Shown here one piece after another: positions 26,064-34,202 of a stretch of 57,522 nt of DNA. Source of the stretch: an uncultured Spartobacteria bacterium. GTDB taxonomy: Bacteria > Verrucomicrobiota > Verrucomicrobiia > Chthoniobacterales > JAATET01. The stretch lies in NCBI GenBank assembly GCA_937901895.1, contig CALGTD010000074.1:1-57522 (forward strand), read 5' to 3'. The position numbers and the translations under genes are program-made. The notes beneath the pieces are model-generated. The model was not told where the DNA came from, ran no database searches, and saw only the letters and a list, made by a program, of their open reading frames with translations. Position 1 is the stretch's first letter. The number at the start of each line of letters is the position of its first letter.

Positions 26064-26615
26064 CTAGTTCAGGCTGGGGTCGTCGGGCATTTCCGCGAGC
26101 AGGCGGTAGACTGGTCCCAGCTCGCGCATGATGCGATGCCACACGCCGGACGGATCCGGCATTTCGACGATATCGCGGCTGGGCGGCAGGACGATCCACG
26201 CCTTTTCGGCAATCTCCGCTTCCAGCTGGCCCTGGCTCCAGCCGGAGTAGCCGAGGAATGCACGCAGGCCGGGTTGGAACTCCGGCGGAATGTCCGGGCC
26301 GTCGGCCTCGCCGAAGCCGCGAAACGAAATCGCACTGGGTGCCTCGTGCCACTGCATGCTGGCCACGATGAGGTCCTCCCTGGCGACCGGTCCGCCGTAG
26401 TAGACGGGCACCTGTTCGAGCGGGCCTCCGGCGAAATCCGCGAGTTCCCCCATCGTCCTGCTGAGCGGGCGGTTCAGAACGAGTCCGATGGCACCGTCGT
26501 CCGCGCTGTGGTGCGACAGGAAAAGAATCGTGCGCCGGAAATTCGGGTCGCGCAGGTTCGGATGTGCGACCAGCACCGACCCGGTCAGATTTCCGGCGGA
26601 AGGTTGCTCTCGCAT
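26064..26615 (-). CDS. yqgE: YqgE/AlgH family protein (DUF179)
   Basis: A 183-residue cytosolic protein: LTGSVLVAHPNLRDPNFRRTILFLSHH, GAIGLVLNRPLSRTM, YYGGPV and FLGYSGWSQGQLEAEI are the family hallmarks. Function is not settled; AlgH is linked to transcription in Pseudomonas. It is the last gene of the phoH-to-recO operon, and its start overlaps the recO end by 31 bp. Confidence 0.93.
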   Translation of the reverse strand: MREQPSAGNLTGSVLVAHPNLRDPNFRRTILFLSHHSADDGAIGLVLNRPLSRTMGELADFAGGPLEQVPVYYGGPVAREDLIVASMQWHEAPSAISFRGFGEADGPDIPPEFQPGLRAFLGYSGWSQGQLEAEIAEKAWIVLPPSRDIVEMPDPSGVWHRIMRELGPVYRLLAEMPDDPSLN

Positions 26616-27187
26616 CGATTCATTTTATCCTCTGCCTCCGCCCGCGCAAGGTCGCCGCAGGCGCGCAGCGCGCGTTCCCGGCCGCGGGGTGGCCGGCCGC
26701 AATGGGTTGCGAGAAGGTGCACCGGATCGTGCCGTCCGCGGTCGTCGAGGATTCCCAGCGCGCGGCAAAGTTCCGCCTCGAAATGAAGGATCGCCTTCGC
26801 GGCGCAGGGCTGTGCGCGGAGGTATCCCACCGCACGGAGGAGCACGTCGAACACCTCGTGGGAGTGCCCGAGCGGCTCGGTGACGCAGTCCACGAGTTCC
26901 GCGAAATACGCGCCGGCGGCGAGATTCGCGTAACGCAGCCCCTCGCCGTCGAACGGCGCCCGCACCGTCACCTCGCGAAGGTTGTGGATATCACTCCTGC
27001 GGCTGCGCGCGAAACTGATGTCGGCGTCGTAGAGCAGGTCGATTCTTCCGGAGAGGGAACCGCCGGGCTTGAGTGCGCCCCGGGCGGAGGTCTTGATCTT
27101 GCCAAGGTCCGGGCTCATCCAGATGCAGAGCAGGCTCGATTCGGAGAATCGCGAGCGGCGCAGCAGGATGGCGCGGGCGGTTTCCAC
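26585..27187 (-). CDS. recO: DNA repair protein RecO
   Basis: A 200-residue RecO, which loads RecA by annealing strands with RecF/RecR. The N-terminal OB fold is visible (ARAILLRRSRFSESSLLCIWM, LGKIKTSARGALKPGG, SGRIDLLYDADISF) followed by the helical C-terminal part (YFAELVDCVTEPLGHSHEVF). It is shorter than typical RecO (about 240 residues) and lacks a clear four-cysteine zinc finger. Confidence 0.85.
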   Translation of the reverse strand: METARAILLRRSRFSESSLLCIWMSPDLGKIKTSARGALKPGGSLSGRIDLLYDADISFARSRRSDIHNLREVTVRAPFDGEGLRYANLAAGAYFAELVDCVTEPLGHSHEVFDVLLRAVGYLRAQPCAAKAILHFEAELCRALGILDDRGRHDPVHLLATHCGRPPRGRERALRACGDLARAEAEDKMNRCESNLPPEI

Positions 27188-27193
27188 GGACGG

Positions 27194-27673
27194 CTATTCC
27201 AGGTGCCGGACGAGGCATTCCTGCATGAACATGAACACTTCGCTTTGCAGGATGGCTATGCCGCGTGGAGTCGACAGGTTCGGCGGTTCGTTGAGGCCGA
27301 GCGTTTCCCCGAGTTCGAAATCCTCCGCCAGCGCGAGGCGCATCTGGTTGAGGACATTCAACCACGCGTCGATGTGGTTTTCGGGAATGAGAAGGGTGAA
27401 CAGTTCATCCTCCTCCGACATGGCGCGCAGATCCGCCGCCACCGTGTCGCGGGAGGAGCCGAAGTATTCGTGGAGTCCGGGTTCGACATGGGCCTTCCAG
27501 TCTGCGCGCAGTTCGTCGGCGTCGGCATCCTCCGCCGGCGACGGAAAGAACCGGCGCTCCGCCCTGGACGAGAGGTTGCCAAGGTAGGCGGGAATCTCGC
27601 GGAGGCATTCCGCGAGGCGGGGGGGGATCATGCGGAAGCAGACGTGCTTCGCGTCGGGGACGTGAAATTCCAT
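27194..27673 (-). CDS. DUF2017 family protein
   Basis: A 159-residue acidic, helical, soluble protein; the LFTLLIPENHIDAWLNVLNQ helix and the C-terminal STPRGIAILQSEVFMFMQE are the most distinctive parts. It fits DUF2017, a family that in Actinobacteria typically sits next to clpS. Here its ATG follows the clpS stop immediately. Role unknown; a link to ClpS/ClpAP adaptor function is a guess from context. Confidence 0.65.
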   Translation of the reverse strand: MEFHVPDAKHVCFRMIPPRLAECLREIPAYLGNLSSRAERRFFPSPAEDADADELRADWKAHVEPGLHEYFGSSRDTVAADLRAMSEEDELFTLLIPENHIDAWLNVLNQMRLALAEDFELGETLGLNEPPNLSTPRGIAILQSEVFMFMQECLVRHLE

Positions 27674-27961
27674 TTATTCGCCGGCGCGCTCGAGGGTGGC
27701 GAGCAGGAGGTGTCCGTGGAGTTGCTGGACGTAGAGTTCCGCCTTCTCGCGGTCGCCGGTCCACAGGATCGAGCGTCCAAGTTCGTGCACCTCGAGCATG
27801 TGCCGTCGCGCGCGCTCGGTGGAGTAGCCGAAGACGCGGCGGAACACGAGCGTCACATAGCTCATGAGGTTCACCGGGTCGTTATGCACGACGACGTTCC
27901 AGGACGGGGCGGTCTCCGTCTTGCTCTTGGTAACGGGCAGCTCTTCGATTTTTGCGGCCAT
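27674..27961 (-). CDS. clpS: ATP-dependent Clp protease adaptor ClpS
   Basis: A 95-residue ClpS that hands N-degron substrates to ClpA/ClpC. The N-degron pocket signature is intact: SWNVVVHNDPVNLMSYV, FRRVFGYSTERARRHMLEVHELG, and the AELYVQQLHGHLLLATLE C-terminus. The ATG at 27961 gives the family's usual length. It is followed with no gap by the DUF2017 gene. Confidence 0.95.
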   Translation of the reverse strand: MAAKIEELPVTKSKTETAPSWNVVVHNDPVNLMSYVTLVFRRVFGYSTERARRHMLEVHELGRSILWTGDREKAELYVQQLHGHLLLATLERAGE

Positions 27962-27968
27962 GGGCGGT

Positions 27969-28550
27969 TCATGCGGCGCGGAGTTCGCGCGAAACCTGCG
28001 GTTCCAGGCAGAGTCGGATGAAATCGCACACGACGGGCGCAGGGGCGTCCGGCGCTCCGCCGCAGAGTTCCTGGAAAAGGTAGGCGCCAACGGCCGCGCG
28101 GTCGAAGAGCGAAAATGCGGCGCAGCGCGCGGCGAAGATCGTGACGAGGTGGCCGTCCATCGTGCCGTCGGCCGTCCACGCGGCGAGGCGTTGCAAGGTG
28201 CGGTCGCCCTTCAATTCCCGCGAGGCCGCGGAGAGGCGCCGTCCGGCCCGGATGCTGCCGGTGCGGGCATCCCCGGGAAGCGTCGAGGAAAGGCGGGCGT
28301 CGAGATCCAGGATCTCGCGGGCCTCGCCTCGGCGGGCGTGCTCGAGTGCGGAAAGAAAGGCAGGCAGCAGCATCGGCTGAAACAGTCCGGTGTTCCAGGT
28401 TTCGCAGGCGGCTGCGAAGGCCATGCCCGTCGGAAAGGTCACCGGTCCGCTGAGGGAAAACTCGGGATTTGCGGCGCGCGCCGCAGCCCAGATCGGACCA
28501 AGGCCATGTTGCAGTTCGTCGGGCGATTGCAGCTCGGAAATCGGATTCAT
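27969..28550 (-). CDS. UreF-like helical protein of unknown function
   Basis: A 193-residue all-helical protein. The spacing of DLDARLSS, SIRAGRRLSAASREL and the GHLVTIFAARCAAFSLFDRAAVGAYLFQEL helix recalls the urease accessory protein UreF, but no urease structural or accessory gene is present, so a urease role is unlikely. It sits between ybeY and clpS with short gaps and belongs to the operon. I treat it as hypothetical with weak UreF similarity. Confidence 0.5.
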   Translation of the reverse strand: MNPISELQSPDELQHGLGPIWAAARAANPEFSLSGPVTFPTGMAFAAACETWNTGLFQPMLLPAFLSALEHARRGEAREILDLDARLSSTLPGDARTGSIRAGRRLSAASRELKGDRTLQRLAAWTADGTMDGHLVTIFAARCAAFSLFDRAAVGAYLFQELCGGAPDAPAPVVCDFIRLCLEPQVSRELRAA

Positions 28551-28564
28551 CGGATACGCGCAGT

Positions 28565-28996
28565 TTACTCCGACTTTCGCGCGGCGTTCAAAATCTTTGC
28601 CTGCCGGGCCCGCATTTGGCGGGCATGGGCGGGAGTCAGGTCGTCGTATCCGTTGAGATGAAGCAACCCGTGAATCACGTAGAGGGCCACCTCATCGTCG
28701 AGAGACACGCCATAGCGCTCCGCATTCCCGGCCGCGATGGCTGGGCAGACGAGGATCTCGCCGTAGGGAAATGTGATGACGTCAGTCGGGCCTTCGAGTC
28801 CGAGGAAATCGACGTGCACCCGGCTCATCGCCGCGGCGGAAATGAGGGAAACGTCCACCTCGCGAAGATTCGGCAGGTCGGCGGGGAGCGGTCCGGTCTC
28901 CGCCAGACACAGCGGGAGCGCGGCCTGTGCGATCCGTCGAATGCGCGGCATGTCCAGCCGGTGGGCCCGCTGGCGGTTCACGAGGTGGAGCTGCAT
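28565..28996 (-). CDS. ybeY: Endoribonuclease YbeY
   Basis: A 143-residue metalloendoribonuclease for 16S rRNA maturation. Seen: LISAAAMSRVHVDFLGLEGPTDVITFPYG and the metal site HGLLHLNGYDD. The classical motif is HxxxHxxxxxH; the third ligand here is Asp, a replacement also common in Bacteroidetes. I prefer the ATG at 28996 to one 26 codons upstream because the earlier start would overlap the HD-phosphohydrolase gene and its extra residues are Pro/Ala-rich. Confidence 0.9.
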   Translation of the reverse strand: MQLHLVNRQRAHRLDMPRIRRIAQAALPLCLAETGPLPADLPNLREVDVSLISAAAMSRVHVDFLGLEGPTDVITFPYGEILVCPAIAAGNAERYGVSLDDEVALYVIHGLLHLNGYDDLTPAHARQMRARQAKILNAARKSE

Positions 28997-29036
28997 CGGA
29001 GGCCGGCCGTCGGTGACCGGAGCCGGAGCGGACGTC

Positions 29037-30629
29037 CTAGGCGGCCGATTGCTCGGAGCGTTTTTGCGGGCCATCCTTCGAGTCCTTTTCGCGGCGCGAG
29101 ACGGGATAGGCGACGCGCGAGTGCATCATGCTCGCGAGTGTCGACCGGAAGCTCTCGGCGACGCGGCGGAGTTCCGCGAGCGTGATGGGTGCCTCGTCGA
29201 GTTGATGATCGGCAATGCGGCCGTCGATGAGGTCGTTGACGAGATCCTCGATGCGCTGCGCGGTCGGGCGTTCCAGCGAACGCGACGCGCTTTCGATGGA
29301 ATCGGCGAGGCTGACGATCGCGATCTCTCGGGTCTGCGGCCGGGGGCCGGGATAGCGGAAACTTTCCTCGCGCACGTCGGGGATATCCTCCGAGCGCATG
29401 TTCATGATCTTGCCGCCGAGCCGCGCGTCCTCCTGCTGGCGCAGCGCACGCTGGTAGAAATAGCTCACGAGCGAGTTGCCGTGGTGCTGCTGGATGACGT
29501 CGACGACGAGGGGATTCAGGCGGTGCTTGAGCGCGAGATCCACGCCTTCCTTGACGTGGGCGATGATGATGAGCGCGCTCATGGTGGGCGTGAGCTCGTC
29601 GTGCGGATTGACGCCCGGGGGCATGTTCTCGGTGAAATACTCGGGCTTCACGAGCTTGCCGATGTCGTGGAAGTAGGCCATCACGCGGCAGATCGTGGGA
29701 TTCGCGCCGATCGCCTCGGCGGCGGCCTCGGCGAGATTTGCCACGGCAAGGCTGTGGTGGTAGGTGCCTGGTGCCTCCATCGAGAGGCGTCGCAGGAGCG
29801 GATGGTTCATGTCCGACATTTCCAGCCACGAGATGTCGGTGGTGATGTTGAACGTCGATTCGACGGCCGGGAGGATGCCGCTGACGACGACCGCCGTGGC
29901 GACGCCCGTGCCGATGGCGAGCAGGCATTGCCACCCGATCATGCGCCAGTCGGTCGCGGAGGGAGCGTCCCATTGGATCGGGCCGACGAGTCCAAACGTC
30001 GCGCCGAGCACGAGCGTGGCGAGGCCGACGTAGATGCCCGCGCGGATGAGGCGGCTGCGGCGGCGGACCTGGAAGGTGATGAACACCGCGATGAACCCGG
30101 TGATGAGCGACATCACCATGAAGACCGGGTTCAGCTCGGGCAGCAGGAAGGTGCCCCAGAGGCTGCAGAAGATCGCGGCGAAGAGCCCGTGATGCCGGCC
30201 GATCAGCACCGAGAGCATGAGCGGGGCAAACGCGTAGGGGAACAGCAGCGGGGCGAGGTTGGGATTGATGCCCTTGGGCCCCGCGTTCACGAGGATGAGC
30301 TTCACCGCGAGGAGCTGGATGAAACACACTCCCAGGATGAGCAGGAGGCGGCAGTTGCTCTGAAGCGTCTGCGGGAAATTGATCCAGATGCTGGCGACCG
30401 CCGTTGCGAGGATCAGAAGGCAGATGATGAAGTGCTTCAGCGGCTCCGAAAGGTTGCCGGTGAAGATGAGAAAGCCGATGCCGACCAGGAAGGCGAGAAG
30501 GATCGCGAGGCGTGCCTGCCAGCCCGACTCGAGGACGTCACGAAGCGGGCTCTCGGTCTGGCGCCGGCGGGTTTTCCCGCTGGCGAGGCCCTGGCTGACG
30601 AGGCGACGACGTTGAAAGATCTTCCACAT
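29037..30629 (-). CDS. PgpH-like membrane HD-domain phosphohydrolase (probable c-di-AMP phosphodiesterase)
   Basis: A 530-residue membrane protein. The N-terminal half has about eight hydrophobic segments (WQARLAILLAFLVGIGFLIF, FIICLLILATAVASIWI and so on). The C-terminal half is an HD domain: APGTYHHSLAVANLAE, the YFHDIGKLVKPEYF core, ALIIIAHVKEG and QQHHGNSLVSYFY. PgpH proteins hydrolyse c-di-AMP. The large extracellular 7TMR-HDED domain found in PgpH is missing. The phoH-this-ybeY order is the classical arrangement for the family. Confidence 0.88.
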   Translation of the reverse strand: MWKIFQRRRLVSQGLASGKTRRRQTESPLRDVLESGWQARLAILLAFLVGIGFLIFTGNLSEPLKHFIICLLILATAVASIWINFPQTLQSNCRLLLILGVCFIQLLAVKLILVNAGPKGINPNLAPLLFPYAFAPLMLSVLIGRHHGLFAAIFCSLWGTFLLPELNPVFMVMSLITGFIAVFITFQVRRRSRLIRAGIYVGLATLVLGATFGLVGPIQWDAPSATDWRMIGWQCLLAIGTGVATAVVVSGILPAVESTFNITTDISWLEMSDMNHPLLRRLSMEAPGTYHHSLAVANLAEAAAEAIGANPTICRVMAYFHDIGKLVKPEYFTENMPPGVNPHDELTPTMSALIIIAHVKEGVDLALKHRLNPLVVDVIQQHHGNSLVSYFYQRALRQQEDARLGGKIMNMRSEDIPDVREESFRYPGPRPQTREIAIVSLADSIESASRSLERPTAQRIEDLVNDLIDGRIADHQLDEAPITLAELRRVAESFRSTLASMMHSRVAYPVSRREKDSKDGPQKRSEQSAA

Positions 30630-30652
30630 GGGAGGGTGGAGCCGATGGCGGC

Positions 30653-31642
30653 TCAGAGGATGGTATCCTGCAAACCGCGATGCTTGCGGTAGGCGCGCAG
30701 GATGCGCTGGACGAGCGGATGACGCACCACGTCACGCTCCTCGAAAAAGTGAAATCCGATCCCGTCCACGGAGCGGAGGGCCTCGACGGCCTCGAGCAGA
30801 CCGCTGCGCTTGTTGCGCGGGAGGTCGATCTGCGTGCGGTCGCCGGTGACGACGCATTTGGAGTCCGCACCGAGGCGGGTGAGGAACATGAACATCTGCT
30901 CGGTGGTCGTGTTCTGGGCCTCGTCGAGGATGATGAATGCGTTGTTGAGCGTGCGTCCGCGCATATAGGCGAGCGGAGCGATCTCGACGACGCCCTTGTC
31001 CATGTATTTCTGGATCTCCTCCACCTCGAGCATGTCGTAGAGCGCGTCGTAGAGCGGGCGGAGGTAGGGGAGAATCTTTTCCTGCAGGTCGCCGGGCAGG
31101 AAGCCGAGCGCTTCCCCGGCCTCGACAGCGGGGCGGGTGAGCACGATGCGTCCGACCTTTTCCTGTTTGAGCGCGGAGACGGCCAGCGCCATGGCGAGGT
31201 AGGTCTTGCCCGTGCCGGCGGGGCCGACGCCGAAGGTGATGTCGTGTTTGCGAATGGTTTCCACATAGCCTGCCTGGCCCTCGGTCTTCGGCACGATCGG
31301 CGGCTTGCGCTGGGAGCAGAGAATCTTGTGGTCGAGCAGGCGGCCGAGCTTGCCCGGCTGGGAGGACGCCTCGGCGGCGTCACGAACGGCATACTCGAAT
31401 TCGTGACGGCGGATGGTCATCCCGCGCTGGCGCGCGTCGTCGAGCTCGCGGAAGATCCCGCGCACCTTTTCCACATCGCCGGGATCGCCGTCGACCTTGA
31501 GCTGGTTGTCGCGTGCGACCACGCGCACCCCAAACTCGGCCTCGAGGATCTTCAGCAGTTTTTCGTCGTTTGCGTATAGCGACTGGAGCGCGCGGGCATT
31601 CTCGAACTCGAGGACGGCGCTCCCGTTGGCTGGGGCGGACAT
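30653..31642 (-). CDS. phoH: PhoH-family ATPase
   Basis: A 329-residue PhoH/YbeZ ATPase. An N-terminal KH-like domain (residues about 1-75) precedes the P-loop GVGPAGTGKTYLAMALAV, the IVLTRPAVEAGEALGFLPGD segment, FIILDEAQNTT (Walker B) and VVTGDRTQIDLP. YbeZ partners with YbeY in RNA processing and its gene here is 2.6 kb upstream of ybeY in the same operon. Confidence 0.95.
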   Translation of the reverse strand: MSAPANGSAVLEFENARALQSLYANDEKLLKILEAEFGVRVVARDNQLKVDGDPGDVEKVRGIFRELDDARQRGMTIRRHEFEYAVRDAAEASSQPGKLGRLLDHKILCSQRKPPIVPKTEGQAGYVETIRKHDITFGVGPAGTGKTYLAMALAVSALKQEKVGRIVLTRPAVEAGEALGFLPGDLQEKILPYLRPLYDALYDMLEVEEIQKYMDKGVVEIAPLAYMRGRTLNNAFIILDEAQNTTTEQMFMFLTRLGADSKCVVTGDRTQIDLPRNKRSGLLEAVEALRSVDGIGFHFFEERDVVRHPLVQRILRAYRKHRGLQDTIL

Positions 31643-31646
31643 GGGA

Positions 31647-32075
31647 TCAGCGATAGCCGTAGACGAGCGCCCAGGGCGTGCGTTCCTGCGGCGAGCTTTT
31701 CACCTCGATGATGGCGTAGTAGGTGCCGGTCTGCTTGGGCTTCACGAATGCCCCTGCGAAGCGGCCCTTCTGCCACGCCTTGGACTCGGCGAGTTTGCCC
31801 TTGGAATCGTAGATGTGCACGGTGACCACGGCGTTGTCGACATCGGTGCCGAGGCAGAACCAGTAGTCGTTGCCCCGGAAGAGCTGCGCGGCGACGGCCT
31901 TTTTGTCGGACACCCCGAGATCGCCTCCCCAGGCGTCCTCACGGAAGGTGAAACCTTCGCGCACATACGGGGTCGCCGCCTCGTAGGCAAACGACAGGGC
32001 GTCGTCCACCGTGGCGTGGAGGACGAGCGGGAGGCAGAGCAGCGCGAGGAGCGTATTGAGGAGTCGCTTGTTCAC
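31647..32075 (-). CDS. Exported protein of unknown function
   Basis: A 142-residue protein from a GTG at 32075, giving VNKRLLNTLLALLCLPLVLHA as a clear signal peptide. The mature part (about 120 residues) contains GNDYWFCLGTDVDNAVVTVHIYDSKGKL and GTYYAIIEVKS, looking like a small beta sandwich. An earlier in-frame ATG would overlap the upstream gene, so GTG is preferred. It stops 4 bp before phoH and is probably co-transcribed. Confidence 0.7.
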   Translation of the reverse strand: MNKRLLNTLLALLCLPLVLHATVDDALSFAYEAATPYVREGFTFREDAWGGDLGVSDKKAVAAQLFRGNDYWFCLGTDVDNAVVTVHIYDSKGKLAESKAWQKGRFAGAFVKPKQTGTYYAIIEVKSSPQERTPWALVYGYR

Positions 32076-32085
32076 AGGATGAATA

Positions 32086-32889
32086 TCAGGCGTCGGCGTC
32101 GGTGATCTGGACCACGAGTTCGCTCGTGAGGGTATGGATGCGTTCGACACTCTCGGGGCGGATCTTCCGGCCTTCGCCCTCGATGATGAGCGGCTTGATC
32201 TCGCCGAGCATGCTCTTGATGCGCGTGACGAGTTCGCTCTTGCGGAGTCTGGGGTTCATTTCGTCGAGCTGGCGGTCGAAATACGCGAGCAACTCGGGCT
32301 GGTGGAGAAGCTCGGCCCGCTGGGGCTTGTAATCCTTCTGCACGATGGAGGTGAGCACTGCGGTGCCGCGGATCCAGCCGCCGAGGCTCACGAGCTGGGC
32401 GAGGTCCTCGTCGTTGAGCTCGGCCATTGCGCCGCGGACGTCCTGCAGGGCGCCGTCGAGCTCGGTGCGCACGCCGCCCCAGTCGCGCTGGTCGGCCTTC
32501 TGGATGATGGCATTGCTGCGGGCGACGACGGCCTTCTGCACGCCGATGGCCTGCGAGAGCTCGAGCACCTCGCGGCCGATGTCCTTCACGCGTTCGCTGT
32601 CCTCCGCCTCCACGGCGATGAAGCCCTCGGCGATGACGGTGCCCAGAAGCAGGGCGATCTGGGTGCGGTTGCCCGAGTTGCGGCCCAGGGACTCGCGGAG
32701 CTCGCCCTTCCAGTTCGGGTTGCCCAGCTTGTCGAGCACGTTGAAGATCTCGCTGGGAACGGGAACGACCACATCGTCCACGGCAGCAGCGGGAAATTCG
32801 GCGAGGTCGATGCTGGAGGGCACCGAGTCGGCGGCCATGGCCGCGGAGGCAACGCCGAAAGCAAGCGCTGCGAAAATCGGGATTCTCAT
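32086..32889 (-). CDS. Exported helical protein of unknown function
   Basis: A 267-residue protein with a signal peptide (MRIPIFAALAFGVASAAMAA). The mature part is predominantly helical and charged (LGGWIRGTAVLTSIVQK, LLAYFDRQLDEMNPRLRKSE) and has no family I recognise. Start ATG 32889 gives the clean signal. Its stop lies 10 bp before the next exported gene, and the pair precede phoH in the operon. Confidence 0.7.
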   Translation of the reverse strand: MRIPIFAALAFGVASAAMAADSVPSSIDLAEFPAAAVDDVVVPVPSEIFNVLDKLGNPNWKGELRESLGRNSGNRTQIALLLGTVIAEGFIAVEAEDSERVKDIGREVLELSQAIGVQKAVVARSNAIIQKADQRDWGGVRTELDGALQDVRGAMAELNDEDLAQLVSLGGWIRGTAVLTSIVQKDYKPQRAELLHQPELLAYFDRQLDEMNPRLRKSELVTRIKSMLGEIKPLIIEGEGRKIRPESVERIHTLTSELVVQITDADA

Positions 32890-32949
32890 AGGAGTTGGAT
32901 TCGATTTAGTGTCCGGCTTCCTCAAAGCAGAGCCGGGGAAGTCAGTCGT

Positions 32950-33948
32950 ATGAATCGCCAGAGAATACACAATATCCTGAAGGACGCATCCTCAAAGCGC
33001 ATCCTGGTCATTGGCGATGTCATGCTGGACGAGTTCGTTTGGGGCAGGGTTTCCCGGATATCGCCGGAGGCACCCGTTCCGGTCGTGGAGGTGACGAAGC
33101 AAACCTGTTATCCCGGCGGTGCGGCCAACGTGGCCCGCAACCTTGTGGAGTTCACCCCGGGCGCCCGGGTCATGGGGCTGGTCGGCAGGGACGCGCACGG
33201 TTCCCAACTCGCCGGCCTGCTCCGGGAGGAGGGGATCCAGACCGATTGCATGGTGGAGTCGGCGGATTTTCCCACCATCGTAAAGACCCGGATCATTGCC
33301 CGCCAGCAGCAGGTCGTCCGCGTCGACCGGGAAAAGCGGTGGGATCTCGATGAATCGACACTCCGGGGGGCGATCGACCGCCTGCGCGAGGTGATTGCCG
33401 AAACGGACGCGATCATTTTTGAGGATTACGGCAAGGGCTTTGTCAGTCAGGCCCTCAAGGATGCCGTCTGCGAGCTGGCGCATGGCCGGGGGATCCCCGT
33501 GACCGTGGACCCGAATCCCAAGAACCCGCTCGACTGGGCGGGGACCACGGCCATCAAGCCGAACCGTTCCGAGGCCTTTGCCGCCGCTGGCGTTCCCGAT
33601 GAGGGCGCGGCGGACCACCCGCTCGAAGACGGGCCGTTGCTCGAGGTTGGACGGCGCCTGATCGACCGCTGGCGGGTTGGCCAGCTGCTCGTGACCCTCG
33701 GCGAGCATGGAATGATCCTCTTCGACGATGGAGAGCCGCCGTTTCACACGCCCACGCGGGCGCAGGAGGTCTTCGACGTGTCCGGCGCCGGCGATACCGC
33801 GATCGCCCTCTACACGCTGGCCCTCGCGTCCGGCGCGACGCCGCGCGAGGCTGCGGAGATCGCCAATCACGCCTCCGGCATCGTCGTCGGCAAGCTCGGC
33901 ACGGCGACCGTCGCGCCCGACGAGCTCATCGCCAGTTTCCCGGTCTGA
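32950..33948 (+). CDS. hldA: D-glycero-beta-D-manno-heptose-7-phosphate kinase
   Basis: A 332-residue PfkB-family kinase matching the N-terminal half of HldE. Seen: ILVIGDVMLDEFVWG, ISPEAPVPVVEVT, YPGGAANVARNL, the FEDYGKGFVS segment and the DVSGAGDTAIALYTLALA catalytic anion hole. There is no nucleotidyltransferase domain, so this is the stand-alone HldA form; the partner HldC is not in the window. It supplies ADP-heptose for lipopolysaccharide core. Confidence 0.9.
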   Translation: MNRQRIHNILKDASSKRILVIGDVMLDEFVWGRVSRISPEAPVPVVEVTKQTCYPGGAANVARNLVEFTPGARVMGLVGRDAHGSQLAGLLREEGIQTDCMVESADFPTIVKTRIIARQQQVVRVDREKRWDLDESTLRGAIDRLREVIAETDAIIFEDYGKGFVSQALKDAVCELAHGRGIPVTVDPNPKNPLDWAGTTAIKPNRSEAFAAAGVPDEGAADHPLEDGPLLEVGRRLIDRWRVGQLLVTLGEHGMILFDDGEPPFHTPTRAQEVFDVSGAGDTAIALYTLALASGATPREAAEIANHASGIVVGKLGTATVAPDELIASFPV

Positions 33949-34092
33949 TTTCGGGCACTTCCTCCGGAAAAGCCGTCCACCGACGGGTCGCGCAACCGTT
34001 CTGTTGCCTCGTGTAACTGTTCGGCTGAGCAGTGTAAGGTTGCGGTTGTCGTGTGTGTCGGTTCGGTCGTGGACCGTGTAATTTTCGCAGGC

Positions 34093-34177
34093 CTGCGGAA
34101 CGGCAACGTTTTAGGTAGAAAATGGAAAAGCCGTTCCACGGCGCGGAAGAACTCCGCTGCGGAACGGCTTTTCTTTT
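34093..34177. terminator. Strong bidirectional terminator between hldA and the deoxyhypusine-synthase-like gene, with a competing third arm
   Basis: GAAAAGCCGTTCC (34125-34137) pairs with GGAACGGCTTTTC (34161-34173), with an inner GCGGA/TCCGC helix, and is T-rich on the plus side and after the stem on the minus side. A repeat of the right arm, CTGCGGAACGGC at 34093-34104, can also pair with the left arm (8 bp). Confidence 0.88.
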
Positions 34178-34202
34178 GAGCCGAAGGGGCGCGGGCTGGA
34201 GT

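Noticed and set aside
27969..28550. UreF urease accessory protein
   Set aside because: Only weak helical similarity and no urease genes nearby; kept as hypothetical.
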